Positions 17,798 through 27,027 of a stretch of DNA of 64,000 bases are shown piece after piece (the first letter of the stretch is position 1; the number at the start of each line of letters is the position of its first letter). Source of the DNA: Fischerella sp. CENA71 (lineage in GTDB: Bacteria; Cyanobacteriota; Cyanobacteriia; Cyanobacteriales; Nostocaceae); NCBI GenBank assembly GCA_024239075.1, contig JANBVI010000053.1, positions 124,001-188,000 of the forward strand, written 5' to 3'. The position numbers and the translations under genes were made by a program. The notes beneath the pieces were generated by a model. It searched no databases. It was given only the letters and a program-made list of their open reading frames with translations, and had not been told where the DNA came from.

Positions 17798-18117
17798 TAA
17801 TCTAACTCTACATCAGCTAGTAAATCATCCATTTCATCACTCATTTCTTGAGTATAAGGAATAAGCTTTGAGGGATTTTTGATTGCATCTTTCATTAGGA
17901 AGTCAAGAAATAAACTCAACATCAGTGATTCTGTTTCATCTGCATTCTCCATTTCTTCCGTATCTAATCTGACTAGAAATGTATTTTCAGATAATACTTC
18001 GATATAACCAGAAGCATTAACTAAATTAGGATAATCTTTAGAAAAGGCACGGGGTAGACGAAATCCGTCTTGAGTACCTATCTTGGCATGAGCTATGGGA
18101 TAAATTTTGTCAGTCAT
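17797..18117 (-). CDS. Type II antitoxin, PrlF/AbrB-like
   Basis: 106 residues. The N-terminal half looks like a swapped-hairpin AbrB fold (GTQDGFRLPRAFSKD, SGYIEVLSENTFLVRLD); the C-terminal half is helical and acidic (LMLSLFLDFLMKDAIKNPSKLIPYTQEM), like the toxin-binding part of PrlF. First gene of the operon, antitoxin before toxin; PrlF-type proteins repress their own promoter, which would lie in the AT-rich 18118-18200. Confidence 0.82.
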   Translation of the reverse strand: MTDKIYPIAHAKIGTQDGFRLPRAFSKDYPNLVNASGYIEVLSENTFLVRLDTEEMENADETESLMLSLFLDFLMKDAIKNPSKLIPYTQEMSDEMDDLLADVELD

Positions 18118-18211
18118 TTGAAAATATTATAACAATAATTATAATTTAACAAATTCTATATAAAAAAGACAGGCGTATTGCCTGTCCTCACTTGATAATT
18201 CCAATCAAAAT

Positions 18212-19213
18212 TTAGAAATTCATTTCAGCCGCTTGGACTTTTTCAACTTGTTTCTTCTTCAGAACCAACATGACTTGAGCTAACATTACCAAGCAGACGA
18301 ATGCAATCATCCACTTCACTCTGTTGGGATCTTGCAGTACGATTTCTGTATCGTCTTGACCAAAGCCGCCGACGTTGGGATTATTAGTCAAAGCGTCTCC
18401 ACTCTTGAGAGTTTGTCCTTCAGAAACAATCAACTCAGGGCCAGCAGGAATTGTATCGACAACAGTTTCGCCAGAGTCAGTTTGAATGCTGACTTGATAT
18501 TTAGCGCTACCATACTCATCTTCTTCTTTGGCAATTTTGGTAATTGTGCCAGCAGCAGAAGCTGTGTAAACAGTATTGTTGCTCTTTTCACCTGTTGGGT
18601 AAACTTGTCCACGTCCCCGGTTAGCACCTAAGTGAACTGCATATTTGCCGAAGTGAATGTTCTTGTCGCTGGCGGGGTCAGGGGAAAGAACTGGGAAGAC
18701 AATTTCTCGGTACTGTTCGCCAGGAATGGGGCCGACAAGAAGCACATTGTCCTGACCTTCTTTATAAGGCTGGAAGTAAACATCGCCTACTTCTTCTTTC
18801 AATTCTTCAGGAATGCGATCCTCTGGAGCAATCTTGAAGCCTTCTGGTAGCATTAACACAGCGCCGACATTCAAACCAACTTTGGAACCGTCTGCGCCTA
18901 CTTGCTGAACGCTGGTGTCGTAAGGAATTTTTACTACCGCTTTAAATACTGTGTCAGGTAGAACTGATTGGGGAATTTCTACTTCCGCAGGCTTTTGTGC
19001 TAGGTGACAGTTAGCACAAACAATCCTTCCTGTAGGTTCGCGGGGTGTTTCTGGATAGGTTTGCTGCGCCCAAAATGGGTAGGCGGCGGCTGATTGGGGA
19101 AGGACTAGATCGCTGCTGAAGAAGAATGTCACGCAGGCGATCGCAACGAGTAATGTTTTGGTAATTACTCTAGCACTGCGAGTTAGTCTCGCGCTTTTCA
19201 AGGCTTTTCTCAT
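18212..19213 (-). CDS. petA: Apocytochrome f
   Basis: Haem-bearing subunit of the cytochrome b6f complex, lumen side of the thylakoid. 333 residues: a signal peptide ending in AAAYPFW (Tyr45 would be the mature N-terminus and haem ligand), CANCH haem motif at 66-70, large beta domain, and a C-terminal helix ([21 protein letters not shown]) near residues 302-322. Downstream of petC on the same strand as usual, but the 145-base spacer is filled with heptamer repeats. Confidence 0.97.
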   Translation of the reverse strand: MRKALKSARLTRSARVITKTLLVAIACVTFFFSSDLVLPQSAAAYPFWAQQTYPETPREPTGRIVCANCHLAQKPAEVEIPQSVLPDTVFKAVVKIPYDTSVQQVGADGSKVGLNVGAVLMLPEGFKIAPEDRIPEELKEEVGDVYFQPYKEGQDNVLLVGPIPGEQYREIVFPVLSPDPASDKNIHFGKYAVHLGANRGRGQVYPTGEKSNNTVYTASAAGTITKIAKEEDEYGSAKYQVSIQTDSGETVVDTIPAGPELIVSEGQTLKSGDALTNNPNVGGFGQDDTEIVLQDPNRVKWMIAFVCLVMLAQVMLVLKKKQVEKVQAAEMNF

Positions 19214-19245
19214 CTCTTAAGGACTAGTTTCTCTGAATAAATATG

Positions 19246-19353
19246 TCATTGATCATTAGTCATTGGTCATTGATCATTAGTCATTGGTCATTGGTCATTG
19301 GTCATTATCTAATGACAAATCACAAAGGACAAATGACAAAGAACAAATCACAA
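19246..19353. repeat. Heptanucleotide repeats between petC and petA
   Basis: TCATTGG/TCATTAG units on the left pass into (G)ACAAAT/GACAAAG units on the right, which are roughly their complement. Both lie within the petC-petA spacer and so probably inside the transcript, where the two halves could pair. Confidence 0.7.
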
Positions 19354-19358
19354 GACTT

Positions 19359-19898
19359 TTAGCTCCACCAAGGTTCTTCGCCTGTACGGAAGTCGGTTTC
19401 TGTCCAAGGGGTGAGGACGATTTTATCGTCTTGTGTAGAAGCGTGAGACAAAGCCAAAGAAAGTGGTGCAGGTCCGCGAACTACTTTACCGGTTGCATCA
19501 TATTGAGAACCGTGACAAGGACACTTGAACTTGTTTTCAGCAGCGTTCCAAGGTACAACACAACCCAAGTGGGTGCAAACAGCATTAATTCCGTAATCGG
19601 CGATCGCCTCTTTGTTTTCTACCACAATATAGGTGGGGTCGCCCTTTAGTCCCTGAACCAGAACGCGATCGCCCGCATTATGGCTGTCTAAAAACTTGCT
19701 AATACTGACATCGTTACCCAATTCATCTTTGGCTGTTGTACCACCGCCAGCACCACCACTAGCAGGTGGGATGAAATACTTGACAACGGGAAACAATACC
19801 CCTGCGGCAACTCCTGTGACAGTTCCGAAAGTCAGAAGATTCATGAACTGACGACGCCCCATATCGGGTACGTCCATTGATTCGGAAAATTGAGCCAT
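19359..19898 (-). CDS. petC: Rieske iron-sulfur protein of cytochrome b6f
   Basis: 179 residues. N-terminal transmembrane anchor (about 20-42), flexible Gly-rich hinge (SGGAGGGT, 47-54) and the 2Fe-2S domain with CTHLGC (108-113) and CPCHG (126-130). The usual twin-Arg-like [13 protein letters not shown] precedes the anchor. Transfers electrons from plastoquinol to cytochrome f encoded by the next gene, petA. Divergent from the DUF3067 gene. Confidence 0.97.
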   Translation of the reverse strand: MAQFSESMDVPDMGRRQFMNLLTFGTVTGVAAGVLFPVVKYFIPPASGGAGGGTTAKDELGNDVSISKFLDSHNAGDRVLVQGLKGDPTYIVVENKEAIADYGINAVCTHLGCVVPWNAAENKFKCPCHGSQYDATGKVVRGPAPLSLALSHASTQDDKIVLTPWTETDFRTGEEPWWS

Positions 19899-20124
19899 AA
19901 TCTACGCGTTCTAGGTGTATTTTGTAAACAAATTTGACTTGAGTTCTAATTATCCAGAAACTCATGTCTATTTTTTGATGCCCATGCCCACAAAGACGCC
20001 AGTTTTCTTGTCAAGATATTTCTAGCATCTTGTTTTGTAGCATTACATTTCTTTATATTCTTATCATACTTGAGTAACTGAACTTAACATCATAACTAAA
20101 TGTAAAATATAATTGAGAATAACC

Positions 20125-20433
20125 ATGACAGGACAAGAATTACGTCAACTACTGCTAGAAAAGTGGGGGCGCTCTTATGATGTTCAGCTGCGCCGCACCC
20201 AGGGTAAAATATTTTTGCAAGTAATGTGGAAATATTTAGAACAAGCTTCATTTCCCCTCAGTGAGACTGAATACCAAGAACATTTGGAAAGTATTGCTAG
20301 CTATCTCAATTACTTAGGTGGTACAGCACAGGTACAAGAATTTATTCAAGAAACACGGGAACGTCCGCGACTTGGTAAAGCTGTTAGTATACCTCTAGAT
20401 TTAGGGGAAAGGTCAACAGAATGGTTAATTTAA
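20125..20433 (+). CDS. DUF3067 family protein
   Basis: 102 residues from ATG 20125 (MTGQELRQLLLEKWG); an earlier TTG at 20113 is in frame but unlikely. DUF3067 proteins occur in cyanobacteria and plastids. The segment GRSYDVQLRRTQGKIFLQVMWKYLEQASFPL is characteristic. No transmembrane segment. It is divergent from petC, a position that could hint at a b6f-related role, but that is inference only. Confidence 0.82.
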   Translation: MTGQELRQLLLEKWGRSYDVQLRRTQGKIFLQVMWKYLEQASFPLSETEYQEHLESIASYLNYLGGTAQVQEFIQETRERPRLGKAVSIPLDLGERSTEWLI

Positions 20434-20642
20434 TATTTGATGATTTTATAAGTTAAAAACAGTAAATTCTACGAATAATTATTTGTTGATTTTGGTTTTT
20501 CAGCACTACTTAACATTTTTATTGCCTAACCCAAAGTTAATTATTAATCATTTATGACTGACTACAATGAACAATTACAAAATTATTGCTAACTACTAAC
20601 AAAACTAATGTGAATTTAATTATATTAGTGCCAAATTTAATT

Positions 20643-21107
20643 ATGAAAAAAGAAGATTTACCTTTACCAAATGGTTGTATTCTTCGCCAAGCAACTCCAG
20701 CTGATATCTGGTCAATTCGGTGGTTAGTGCTATCAGCAAAACTTGACCCGACACAATTAATTTGGCAACAATTTTGGGTAATTGAATGTGAACAACAAGT
20801 AATAGCTTGTGGACAACTACGTAATTTTTCTGGCGCTCAAGAACTTGGGAGCTTAGTAGTCAAGCAAAACTGGCGCGATCGCAACTTGGGAAGTATTTTA
20901 ACTCAGCATTTAATCGAGAGTGCGACTCAACCGCTATATTTGGAGTGCTTAGGTCAGCGCCTAGCAAATTTTTATCACAAATTTGGTTTTGTACCTATCG
21001 CTTTTGAAGATTTACCGCGATCGCTACAACGCAAGTTTCAATTATCTGAGTTAGGAAGAAAGCTAGGTATTGTACCTGTAGTCTTGATGCATTATCAAGA
21101 TAGCTAA
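20643..21107 (+). CDS. GNAT-family N-acetyltransferase
   Basis: 154 residues from ATG 20643. The acetyl-CoA-binding motif A reads GSLVVKQNWRDRNLGSILTQHLI, with the RxxxLG form of the Q/RxxGxG/A pattern. A beta strand LYLECL and YHKFGFVPI near the C-terminus are typical of the fold. Substrate unknown. Ends directly before the convergent Uma2 gene, with no spacing. Confidence 0.85.
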   Translation: MKKEDLPLPNGCILRQATPADIWSIRWLVLSAKLDPTQLIWQQFWVIECEQQVIACGQLRNFSGAQELGSLVVKQNWRDRNLGSILTQHLIESATQPLYLECLGQRLANFYHKFGFVPIAFEDLPRSLQRKFQLSELGRKLGIVPVVLMHYQDS

Positions 21108-21731
21108 CTATAATGTCCCCCCAACTTCAAAAATCTGTTGAGCAGTCAAATTCAACTCTGGGAATGTTGGCGATACAATGCGCTCATTACCCCGAAACTG
21201 ATTAATTTGGTATTCACCTTCAACCAAAGCATAAATAGAAATAGTTGCTTGCTTAGGGTTGCCAATAAACCGTCTCCCCCCTAAAGCTGCATAATCTACA
21301 ACCCAGTATTCTGGAATGCCTACAGCCTCATAATCAGCCACTTTTTTGAGATAATCATCGCGCCAATTGGTGCTAACAACTTCAATAACCAGAGGAATAG
21401 ATTCAGCTTGACTAACAGTAGATGCTTTTTTCCACAGTGGTTCATTTACTAAATTAGGCTGATTTAGTATCACCACATCTGGCGAGTAAGCTGATTCACT
21501 CTCAAAGGGTTTAACAAATGCTGTTTTGGGAATAAAGTAAGGCAGTTTTAAACGTTTATATTCTGTAACTATTTCTCCAACTAAAAATCCAACTATCTCT
21601 TCATGGTCGCCTGTAGGTGGGGGAATTTCAATAATTACTCCATCATGTAATTCATAGCGGCGCTGTGGGTTTTCGGGATACCAAGTAACGAATTCATCGA
21701 ATGTAACTAGTTTCCGTAAAGCTTGAGTCAT
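21108..21731 (-). CDS. Uma2 family (DUF820) putative endonuclease
   Basis: 207 residues of the PD-(D/E)XK-like Uma2 family, greatly expanded in cyanobacteria. Visible motifs: DEFVTWYPENPQRRYELHDGVII, SPDVVILN (Asp), LVIEVVSTNWRDDYLKKVADYEAVGIPEYWVVD (Glu and Lys of the nuclease-like core). Cellular role unknown. Confidence 0.88.
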   Translation of the reverse strand: MTQALRKLVTFDEFVTWYPENPQRRYELHDGVIIEIPPPTGDHEEIVGFLVGEIVTEYKRLKLPYFIPKTAFVKPFESESAYSPDVVILNQPNLVNEPLWKKASTVSQAESIPLVIEVVSTNWRDDYLKKVADYEAVGIPEYWVVDYAALGGRRFIGNPKQATISIYALVEGEYQINQFRGNERIVSPTFPELNLTAQQIFEVGGTL

Positions 21732-21944
21732 GACTTAATTCCTCAACGCAAAAATTAGTATATGCCTAAAAGTATTTAAAGTATCAAAAACTAATCAAAA
21801 TCTTCCTACACCTCTACAGCCTTTTTTCTAAAAACCAAAAACCTTGCTTGCATGTTCCCCTCATCCTTAATTCTGCCAAAATAAAAGTATTGGGTGGACT
21901 GGCTGGTGTGTCAACAGTTGTCCCAATACCAAAATGGAAAATTC

Positions 21945-22484
21945 ATGAAAAAGCGCCTCAAAAGCCAATTTTTGTTTTGCGATCGCTGGTTTGATCGACA
22001 CTGGATAGTCCGCAATATGGAAGCTTTCCAAGATTTAATTGTGGTGATCTTGTGTTTGAGCTTATTTGGCGTCATGCTGATGCAACTATGGTCAATATTT
22101 GTCGCCCTCAAACTGCCACTAGATTATAAGCTTGTGACTGCCAAAATCTTATTTATCTTGATTTTGGTGGAATTATTTCGATTGCTGATGATTTACTTAC
22201 AGGAACACAGCATTGCTGTAGGTGTGGCAGTTGAAGTCACAATTGTATCAGTATTGCGAGAAGTAGTTGTGCATGGAGCCTTGGAAATTTCTTGGATTCA
22301 AGGAGCCTCAATTTGTGCCTTATTATTAATTCTTGGTGCATTGCTAATAGTGTGTGCCAAAACACCGCACATGGATTGCATTAGTGTTAATACAAAATCT
22401 TGCCCAATTGTAAATATAGAGAGTAATCAACTACAAAAAGAGCAAGAATTTGACCGAACCGCGTCAATGCAAAAAAGGAGATAA
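21945..22484 (+). CDS. PsiE-family phosphate-starvation-inducible membrane protein
   Basis: 179 residues from ATG 21945. Four hydrophobic helices at roughly 28-50, 60-82, 90-110 and 118-140, with the conserved HSIAVGVAVEVTIVSVLREVVVHG typical of PsiE-like proteins. The tail after 145 is polar and variable. Function of the family is unclear; a phosphate-starvation link comes from E. coli and is not shown here. Confidence 0.75.
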   Translation: MKKRLKSQFLFCDRWFDRHWIVRNMEAFQDLIVVILCLSLFGVMLMQLWSIFVALKLPLDYKLVTAKILFILILVELFRLLMIYLQEHSIAVGVAVEVTIVSVLREVVVHGALEISWIQGASICALLLILGALLIVCAKTPHMDCISVNTKSCPIVNIESNQLQKEQEFDRTASMQKRR

Positions 22485-22650
22485 GCAGGAGACAAGGGGG
22501 ACAAGAAGGACACGGGGGAGAATAAACACCAATACCCAATGTCCCGATCCCCGATCCCCAATCCCTTTCCTTATACCCTTCTGGACAGATGAACACCTCT
22601 TTGAGGGCTAGTAGAAGTAAGTTATGGAAAGCCTAAAGGAGGGTGAATCA

Positions 22651-22893
22651 ATGACTCAAACTAGAGAAAGACAAGCTCAAAATCCTATTAGCGACCTGGA
22701 ATACGACTTTTTGACTGTGTTGCACAATAAAGGCGAAGCGATTAAAGCTTACGACACCTATATCCAAGATGCACAACAAGCTGGTTCTCAGCCTTGTGTA
22801 GAGTTGTTCCAAAAATTGCGTCAGTCTGACATTGAGCAAGCACAAGAAATCCGCCACCATCTTCAGGAAGTAATGCAAAAAGGTAAAATGTAG
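22651..22893 (+). CDS. Small conserved hypothetical protein
   Basis: 80 residues from ATG 22651, chosen because AGGAGG (22637-22642) sits eight bases upstream; the longer form from 22624 would contain the ribosome site within its own frame. Soluble, helical, with DLEYDFLTVLHNKGEAIKAYDTYIQDAQ and a second helix rich in Gln/Glu. The pattern resembles a small helical bundle. No known family that I can name. Confidence 0.75.
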   Translation: MTQTRERQAQNPISDLEYDFLTVLHNKGEAIKAYDTYIQDAQQAGSQPCVELFQKLRQSDIEQAQEIRHHLQEVMQKGKM

Positions 22894-23097
22894 ACTTGGT
22901 GGTATCAAGCGATCGCTTTCTAAATTTTTAGAGGAAAAAGCGATCGCTATAGTTATTAATAACCGCAAAAATATCTCTAAACAAGCAAATACAGTTTCTT
23001 CATTTGCAAAACAGGTGGGCTTTCTGCTTGTAATCGTGTAAACTGGCAAACAAACTAAAGCTATGATTACATGCATGGCTCTGAGTTCTCAGCAGAT

Positions 23098-25467
23098 GTG
23101 ACAATGGAACATTGGCAATTTCTTATACAGAAACAGGGCGATCGCTTTTGGGATTCCCTAAAATCGCCAAGCGTCGAAATATCGGAAGGTAAGTATAGAG
23201 TTGTGGCTCGATCCAACCTTACCAATGTTGACGTAGAAGTACGGGTGACTCACTACTCAAGTTCAGAGATTCCACCAAAGCGCCGTGTTCAAAAGCGATC
23301 GCGTCGGACAAATGCTGAAGGCTTAATGGCTGTAATGCCTTTTACTTATCTCCACCCTGGACTTTGGGAGTTACAATGTTCTGGCGATTTAATGTCAAAT
23401 CTTTTTGGTCAGCCTTGGCAGCATAGTATACAATTGCAAGTCTTGCCCCTGAGAAGAGATGGGGTAATGGGCAATGACTACAAAGAAATCTCCACAATTG
23501 CTCAAACTAGCACGATTGAGAAAGAAGATGCGATTATTAATCAGCCTGTCAGCCCAGTTTGGCTACAAGGCCAGACAGCAGAGCAAATATTACAACAATT
23601 AGTAGAATTAGTTTTACCAGTTTCCGAGCCTTTAGCAAAAGATGAAGTTATGGAGGATTCACCTCCACTTATCCCAGAACTACCACTGCTACTAAGTTTA
23701 GAACAAGAAAACTATATCGCTAGTTGGGGGCAAATTCTCAACATTGATGGATGCGTGGAGTTCCCAGAAACATCGGCTTTGCCAAAGTTGTTGACTGGAG
23801 AACTACGATTTGAGTTGCGATCGCCTCAAAGCCTAGAAATATTAGCCCAAAGACGCGAAACCTTACCAGAAAAGCTACTACCCTTTTCAATCAAATCTTC
23901 AATTGCAATCCCCGCTGATTGTGAATCGAAACTCATATTGGGCGAGATTAGTTTGTATGGCACACTCACCCCAAAGAGTGAAACTACACTGTTAGCTAGC
24001 CAATCTTTTACAATCACAGCCGATATTACGCAATTACTCGCAACTAGTACACCAGTAACTGAACCAGAACCAATACCAAAAACTGAAGTAACGCCAGAAC
24101 AATCTTTAAAGCTGGATCTAGAACTTTTTAATATTGCTAAATCTCAAAAAATAGCTCAGTTATCATTTACTGAACCTACTCCCAACATTCTGCCCCCATT
24201 AGTTACACGTTCTCATAAATCAGCTAATTTTCGTTCCCCACAACTGCCTAAGTTTCCTCAAAAGCAGACTCCTGTTGCTATTTGCGAACCCCCAACTCAA
24301 AAAGAGTATTTGGAAGCAAAAGATTCTATGAATGTAGAACAGATAGCAACAATGGATACCAGTGCGATTGTTCTTGCTTCAGCGACTCCCACACAGGTGC
24401 AGACTTTACCTAAAGAAATTTCTTTTGCCATTGTCAAGCGTAGAGCAAAAAGGAACAGTACTTTTCCATTTTTGAGACGAATCAAAAACTTACCAGGCGA
24501 TCGCGAAAATACTACAAGCGGTGTACCAGAAACATCAGAATCGCATTTGCAAGAAAACTCAGATCACAACCATAGCGCTGCGGTTGTAGAAGATACACAT
24601 CAATTAGCAACAAATCTTGATGATTCTAACGACTCTGTAGCAGTAGTCGTGCAACGCCATTCTCAATTATTAACCGTAGAAACTTCCAACATGTCGCCCC
24701 TGATTCGGAAGTGGATGCAGAGTCATGGATACACTTTGCCTGAACCTATCGATGTAGAGTATGAAGATTACGATCTTTCTGTCACAACTCACGAAGAGAT
24801 ATCCGAACAACAAACTTTATCCGCAATTGAAACTGACACCCCAGAAGTAGAAACCAAAGCAGAAGTACAGGAAAGCAAAGAACAATTTCCACTACCCCCA
24901 TCTCCCTTTGTCTCTACCCCTTCATCTTCTTCTCCTCTCCCTCTTCCTCCCCCACCTTCGCCATTTCGTATCCGACAATTCAAAACACCACCAGCTTGGT
25001 TAGCTAGAGAAATTGTCGTAGATGACACTGGTGATCAAGAAAAAGTAGGTGATTTATTACAGCAGAAGGAGGAAATGTCTGTGGTGATCGCTCCTACAAT
25101 CATTGAACCCTTACCAGTTCCGCAATTATATGTACCAGAAGGCGAATTAATTTCTGGTAAGTTTGTGACAGTACGTGTACAGCTAGATTGTGTACATCCT
25201 AACGTTGCGATTAAGCTATGGGTTAAAGATTGCCAAACGCGCTGTATACTTGATGGGCCATGTTTACTCACAAGTTTCCTCCCCACAACTTCGGGCTTAG
25301 AGGTGATTGATCAAATCTATATTCCTCTTGGTTGTTTAGAAGTTCGTATAGAAGCGATCGCTATAGATACAACCAACCAACACGAAAGCCACAAAGTCAC
25401 TGTCATCAGAAGCGTTATTCCAGAAGACTTACAGACTGTGCAACTAGATGAACTACTGAATCTTTAG
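23098..25467 (+). CDS. Large cyanobacterial hypothetical protein with disordered Pro-rich region
   Basis: About 789 residues from GTG 23098; ATG 23071 and ATG 23104 are alternatives. N-terminus (MEHWQFLIQKQGDRFW...VVARSNLTNVDVEVRVTH) looks like a beta-rich domain with GLWELQCSGDLM. A middle beta-rich region (about 200-320) is followed by a long low-complexity stretch with acidic, Thr and a Ser/Pro cluster encoded at 24890-24965. A C-terminal beta domain (about 680-780, VPEGELISGKFVTVRVQLD) resembles an Ig-like fold. No signal peptide, no membrane helix, no catalytic motif. Transcribed alone. Confidence 0.8.
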   Translation: MTMEHWQFLIQKQGDRFWDSLKSPSVEISEGKYRVVARSNLTNVDVEVRVTHYSSSEIPPKRRVQKRSRRTNAEGLMAVMPFTYLHPGLWELQCSGDLMSNLFGQPWQHSIQLQVLPLRRDGVMGNDYKEISTIAQTSTIEKEDAIINQPVSPVWLQGQTAEQILQQLVELVLPVSEPLAKDEVMEDSPPLIPELPLLLSLEQENYIASWGQILNIDGCVEFPETSALPKLLTGELRFELRSPQSLEILAQRRETLPEKLLPFSIKSSIAIPADCESKLILGEISLYGTLTPKSETTLLASQSFTITADITQLLATSTPVTEPEPIPKTEVTPEQSLKLDLELFNIAKSQKIAQLSFTEPTPNILPPLVTRSHKSANFRSPQLPKFPQKQTPVAICEPPTQKEYLEAKDSMNVEQIATMDTSAIVLASATPTQVQTLPKEISFAIVKRRAKRNSTFPFLRRIKNLPGDRENTTSGVPETSESHLQENSDHNHSAAVVEDTHQLATNLDDSNDSVAVVVQRHSQLLTVETSNMSPLIRKWMQSHGYTLPEPIDVEYEDYDLSVTTHEEISEQQTLSAIETDTPEVETKAEVQESKEQFPLPPSPFVSTPSSSSPLPLPPPPSPFRIRQFKTPPAWLAREIVVDDTGDQEKVGDLLQQKEEMSVVIAPTIIEPLPVPQLYVPEGELISGKFVTVRVQLDCVHPNVAIKLWVKDCQTRCILDGPCLLTSFLPTTSGLEVIDQIYIPLGCLEVRIEAIAIDTTNQHESHKVTVIRSVIPEDLQTVQLDELLNL

Positions 25468-25502
25468 AAGTTAAGAGTGTGAGGGTGTAAGGGTATGAAA
25501 TT

Positions 25503-25533
25503 ATAACAAATAACAAATGACAAATGACAAATG
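25503..25533. repeat. Heptanucleotide repeat
   Basis: ACAAATA/ACAAATG units in tandem between the large hypothetical gene and psaI. Confidence 0.6.
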
Positions 25534-25656
25534 ACTTTTAACATATATTTACAAATAACTTTTCTGTGTTAAAAATCTTTAGAAATTACAAATTTAGGCG
25601 AAGAATTGCAGTAAGCTCATTTTGAATTGTAGTGTGCTTTAAGAGGAATCTTTACT

Positions 25657-25791
25657 ATGGTGACTTCACTTTTGGCTTCATACCCTGCTTCATTCTTGTC
25701 TCCAATTCTCGTTTACAGTATTGGTTGGATTGTGCCAATTGTTGTATTCTCCTTTCTATTGATCTACATCGAACGCGAAGATATTGCGTAA
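25657..25791 (+). CDS. psaI: Photosystem I reaction centre subunit VIII
   Basis: 44 residues, too short for most gene callers. Single helix followed by the diagnostic ending YIEREDIA: IGWIVPIVVFSFLLIYIEREDIA. PsaI helps bind PsaL and form PSI trimers/tetramers. AAGAGGAA lies about eight bases before the ATG. Followed by a hairpin repeat and then a strong terminator. No psaL neighbour. Confidence 0.93.
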   Translation: MVTSLLASYPASFLSPILVYSIGWIVPIVVFSFLLIYIEREDIA

Positions 25792-25794
25792 ATT

Positions 25795-25820
25795 AGAGAC
25801 GCGATGTTCCTCGCGTCTGT
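25795..25820. repeat. Dispersed hairpin repeat (AGAGACGCG family)
   Basis: AGAGACGCGA - TGTTCC - TCGCGTCTGT immediately after the psaI stop. Second member of the family first seen at 1859. Confidence 0.6.
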
Positions 25821-25928
25821 ACAATAGTCATTAGTTATTAGTCATTAGTCACTGGTTAGAATTAATTAACTTTTGACATAGGACAAATTGCAAATGACAA
25901 ACGACAAATGACAAAATAATAAATTAAT

Positions 25929-25960
25929 ACCGCCTATCTCTAGGAGATGGGCGGTTTTTT
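25929..25960 (+). terminator. Rho-independent terminator after psaI
   Basis: Arms ACCGCCTATCTC and GAGATGGGCGGT (one T-G pair) with loop TAG, followed by six T. Convergent psbJ lies to the right. Confidence 0.85.
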
Positions 25961-26023
25961 AATACTGATTTCTAAACAAATTGCTAGAAAATTACGGCTT
26001 TTACTATTAGGTTCATGTCAATT

Positions 26024-26143
26024 TTAGACAGAAGAACCTAGTCCAGCGTAGGCTCCATAAAAGAAAATACCTACCACAGTAATCACACCTAATCCTGCGA
26101 TTGTAGCAACAATCCACAAAGGAATTCTCCCACTTCCAGACAC
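26024..26143 (-). CDS. psbJ: Photosystem II protein J
   Basis: 39 residues starting at GTG with GGAGGAG upstream. One helix: [20 protein letters not shown], ending [13 protein letters not shown], as in all PsbJ. Acts near cytochrome b559 in PSII electron flow. Last gene of psbE-psbF-psbL-psbJ; separated from psbL by 124 bases containing heptamer repeats. Confidence 0.95.
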   Translation of the reverse strand: MSGSGRIPLWIVATIAGLGVITVVGIFFYGAYAGLGSSV

Positions 26144-26179
26144 TTTTTTCTCCTCCCTAAACGCAAAATCAACACAAAT

Positions 26180-26250
26180 TAATTATCAGTTATCAGTTAT
26201 CGATTATCAGTTATCGGTTATATAACTTCAGATAACTGTTCGCTGATTAA
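26180..26250. repeat. Heptamer repeat inside the psb operon
   Basis: TATCAGT/TATCGGT units followed by the complementary GATAACTG, lying between psbL and psbJ. The two halves can form a hairpin in the transcript. Confidence 0.65.
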
Positions 26251-26267
26251 TTATCAACATATTCCAG

Positions 26268-26387
26268 TTAGTTGAAGAAGTAACTGGAAAACAAAATTCC
26301 TAGAACAAAAACTAGCAATAGTCCCAGGTAAAGTGAAGTCCGGTTAAGTTCAACCGGTTGATTGTTAGGATTGGGGCTTCTTTCCAT
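26268..26387 (-). CDS. psbL: Photosystem II protein L
   Basis: 39 residues: polar N-terminus [19 protein letters not shown], one helix [18 protein letters not shown]. Needed for assembly and for the electron acceptor side of PSII. Nine bases after the psbF stop, with AGGAG covering the psbF end. Confidence 0.96.
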   Translation of the reverse strand: MERSPNPNNQPVELNRTSLYLGLLLVFVLGILFSSYFFN

Positions 26388-26396
26388 TATTTTCTC

Positions 26397-26537
<141 letters not shown>

Positions 26538-26786
26538 CTACTTGCCAATAAATTCTTCTACTTGTTGTTTTGCTTCATAACGGTTATTCACAATCGGCAA
26601 TTCTTGCCGTGCTTGTGGATAATACTCGTTAGGGCGAGGTGTGCCAAACACATCGTATGCCAAACCGGTGCTGACAAATAACCAACCTGCTATGAACAAT
26701 GCTGGAATGGTAATACTATGAATTACCCAATAGCGAATGCTGGTAATAATATCCGAAAACGGACGTTCTCCAGTACTTCCTGACAT
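26538..26786 (-). CDS. psbE: Cytochrome b559 alpha subunit
   Basis: 82 residues. His23 in [15 protein letters not shown] is the haem ligand; the lumenal part has [23 protein letters not shown]. With PsbF it forms cytochrome b559 in the PSII core. First of the four clustered psb genes; ycf48 and rubA lie upstream on the same strand, the conserved cyanobacterial order. Confidence 0.97.
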   Translation of the reverse strand: MSGSTGERPFSDIITSIRYWVIHSITIPALFIAGWLFVSTGLAYDVFGTPRPNEYYPQARQELPIVNNRYEAKQQVEEFIGK

Positions 26787-27027
26787 TTAGATTCCTACCT
26801 GTCTTTTCAAAGATGTTTTAATGGGTAGATTTCTTGGTTTTACCCAAGTACACTACATCTCATCTGGATGTTTGCCCCCAGACGGGACTACTACACACTC
26901 GCCCGATTGGGTTTGTGTCTATGTGGATTTTTTACATGAATTCATTATCCTATAAAGTTAAGAAAGAGTTACATCTTGCAACTTCTTTCTCAGAAAATAG
27001 GCCATGAATTCTTAAAGTTTTGTTACA

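Noticed and set aside
24789-25028. Minus-strand Gly/Glu-rich frame
   Set aside because: Antisense of the Ser/Pro-rich segment of the large hypothetical protein.
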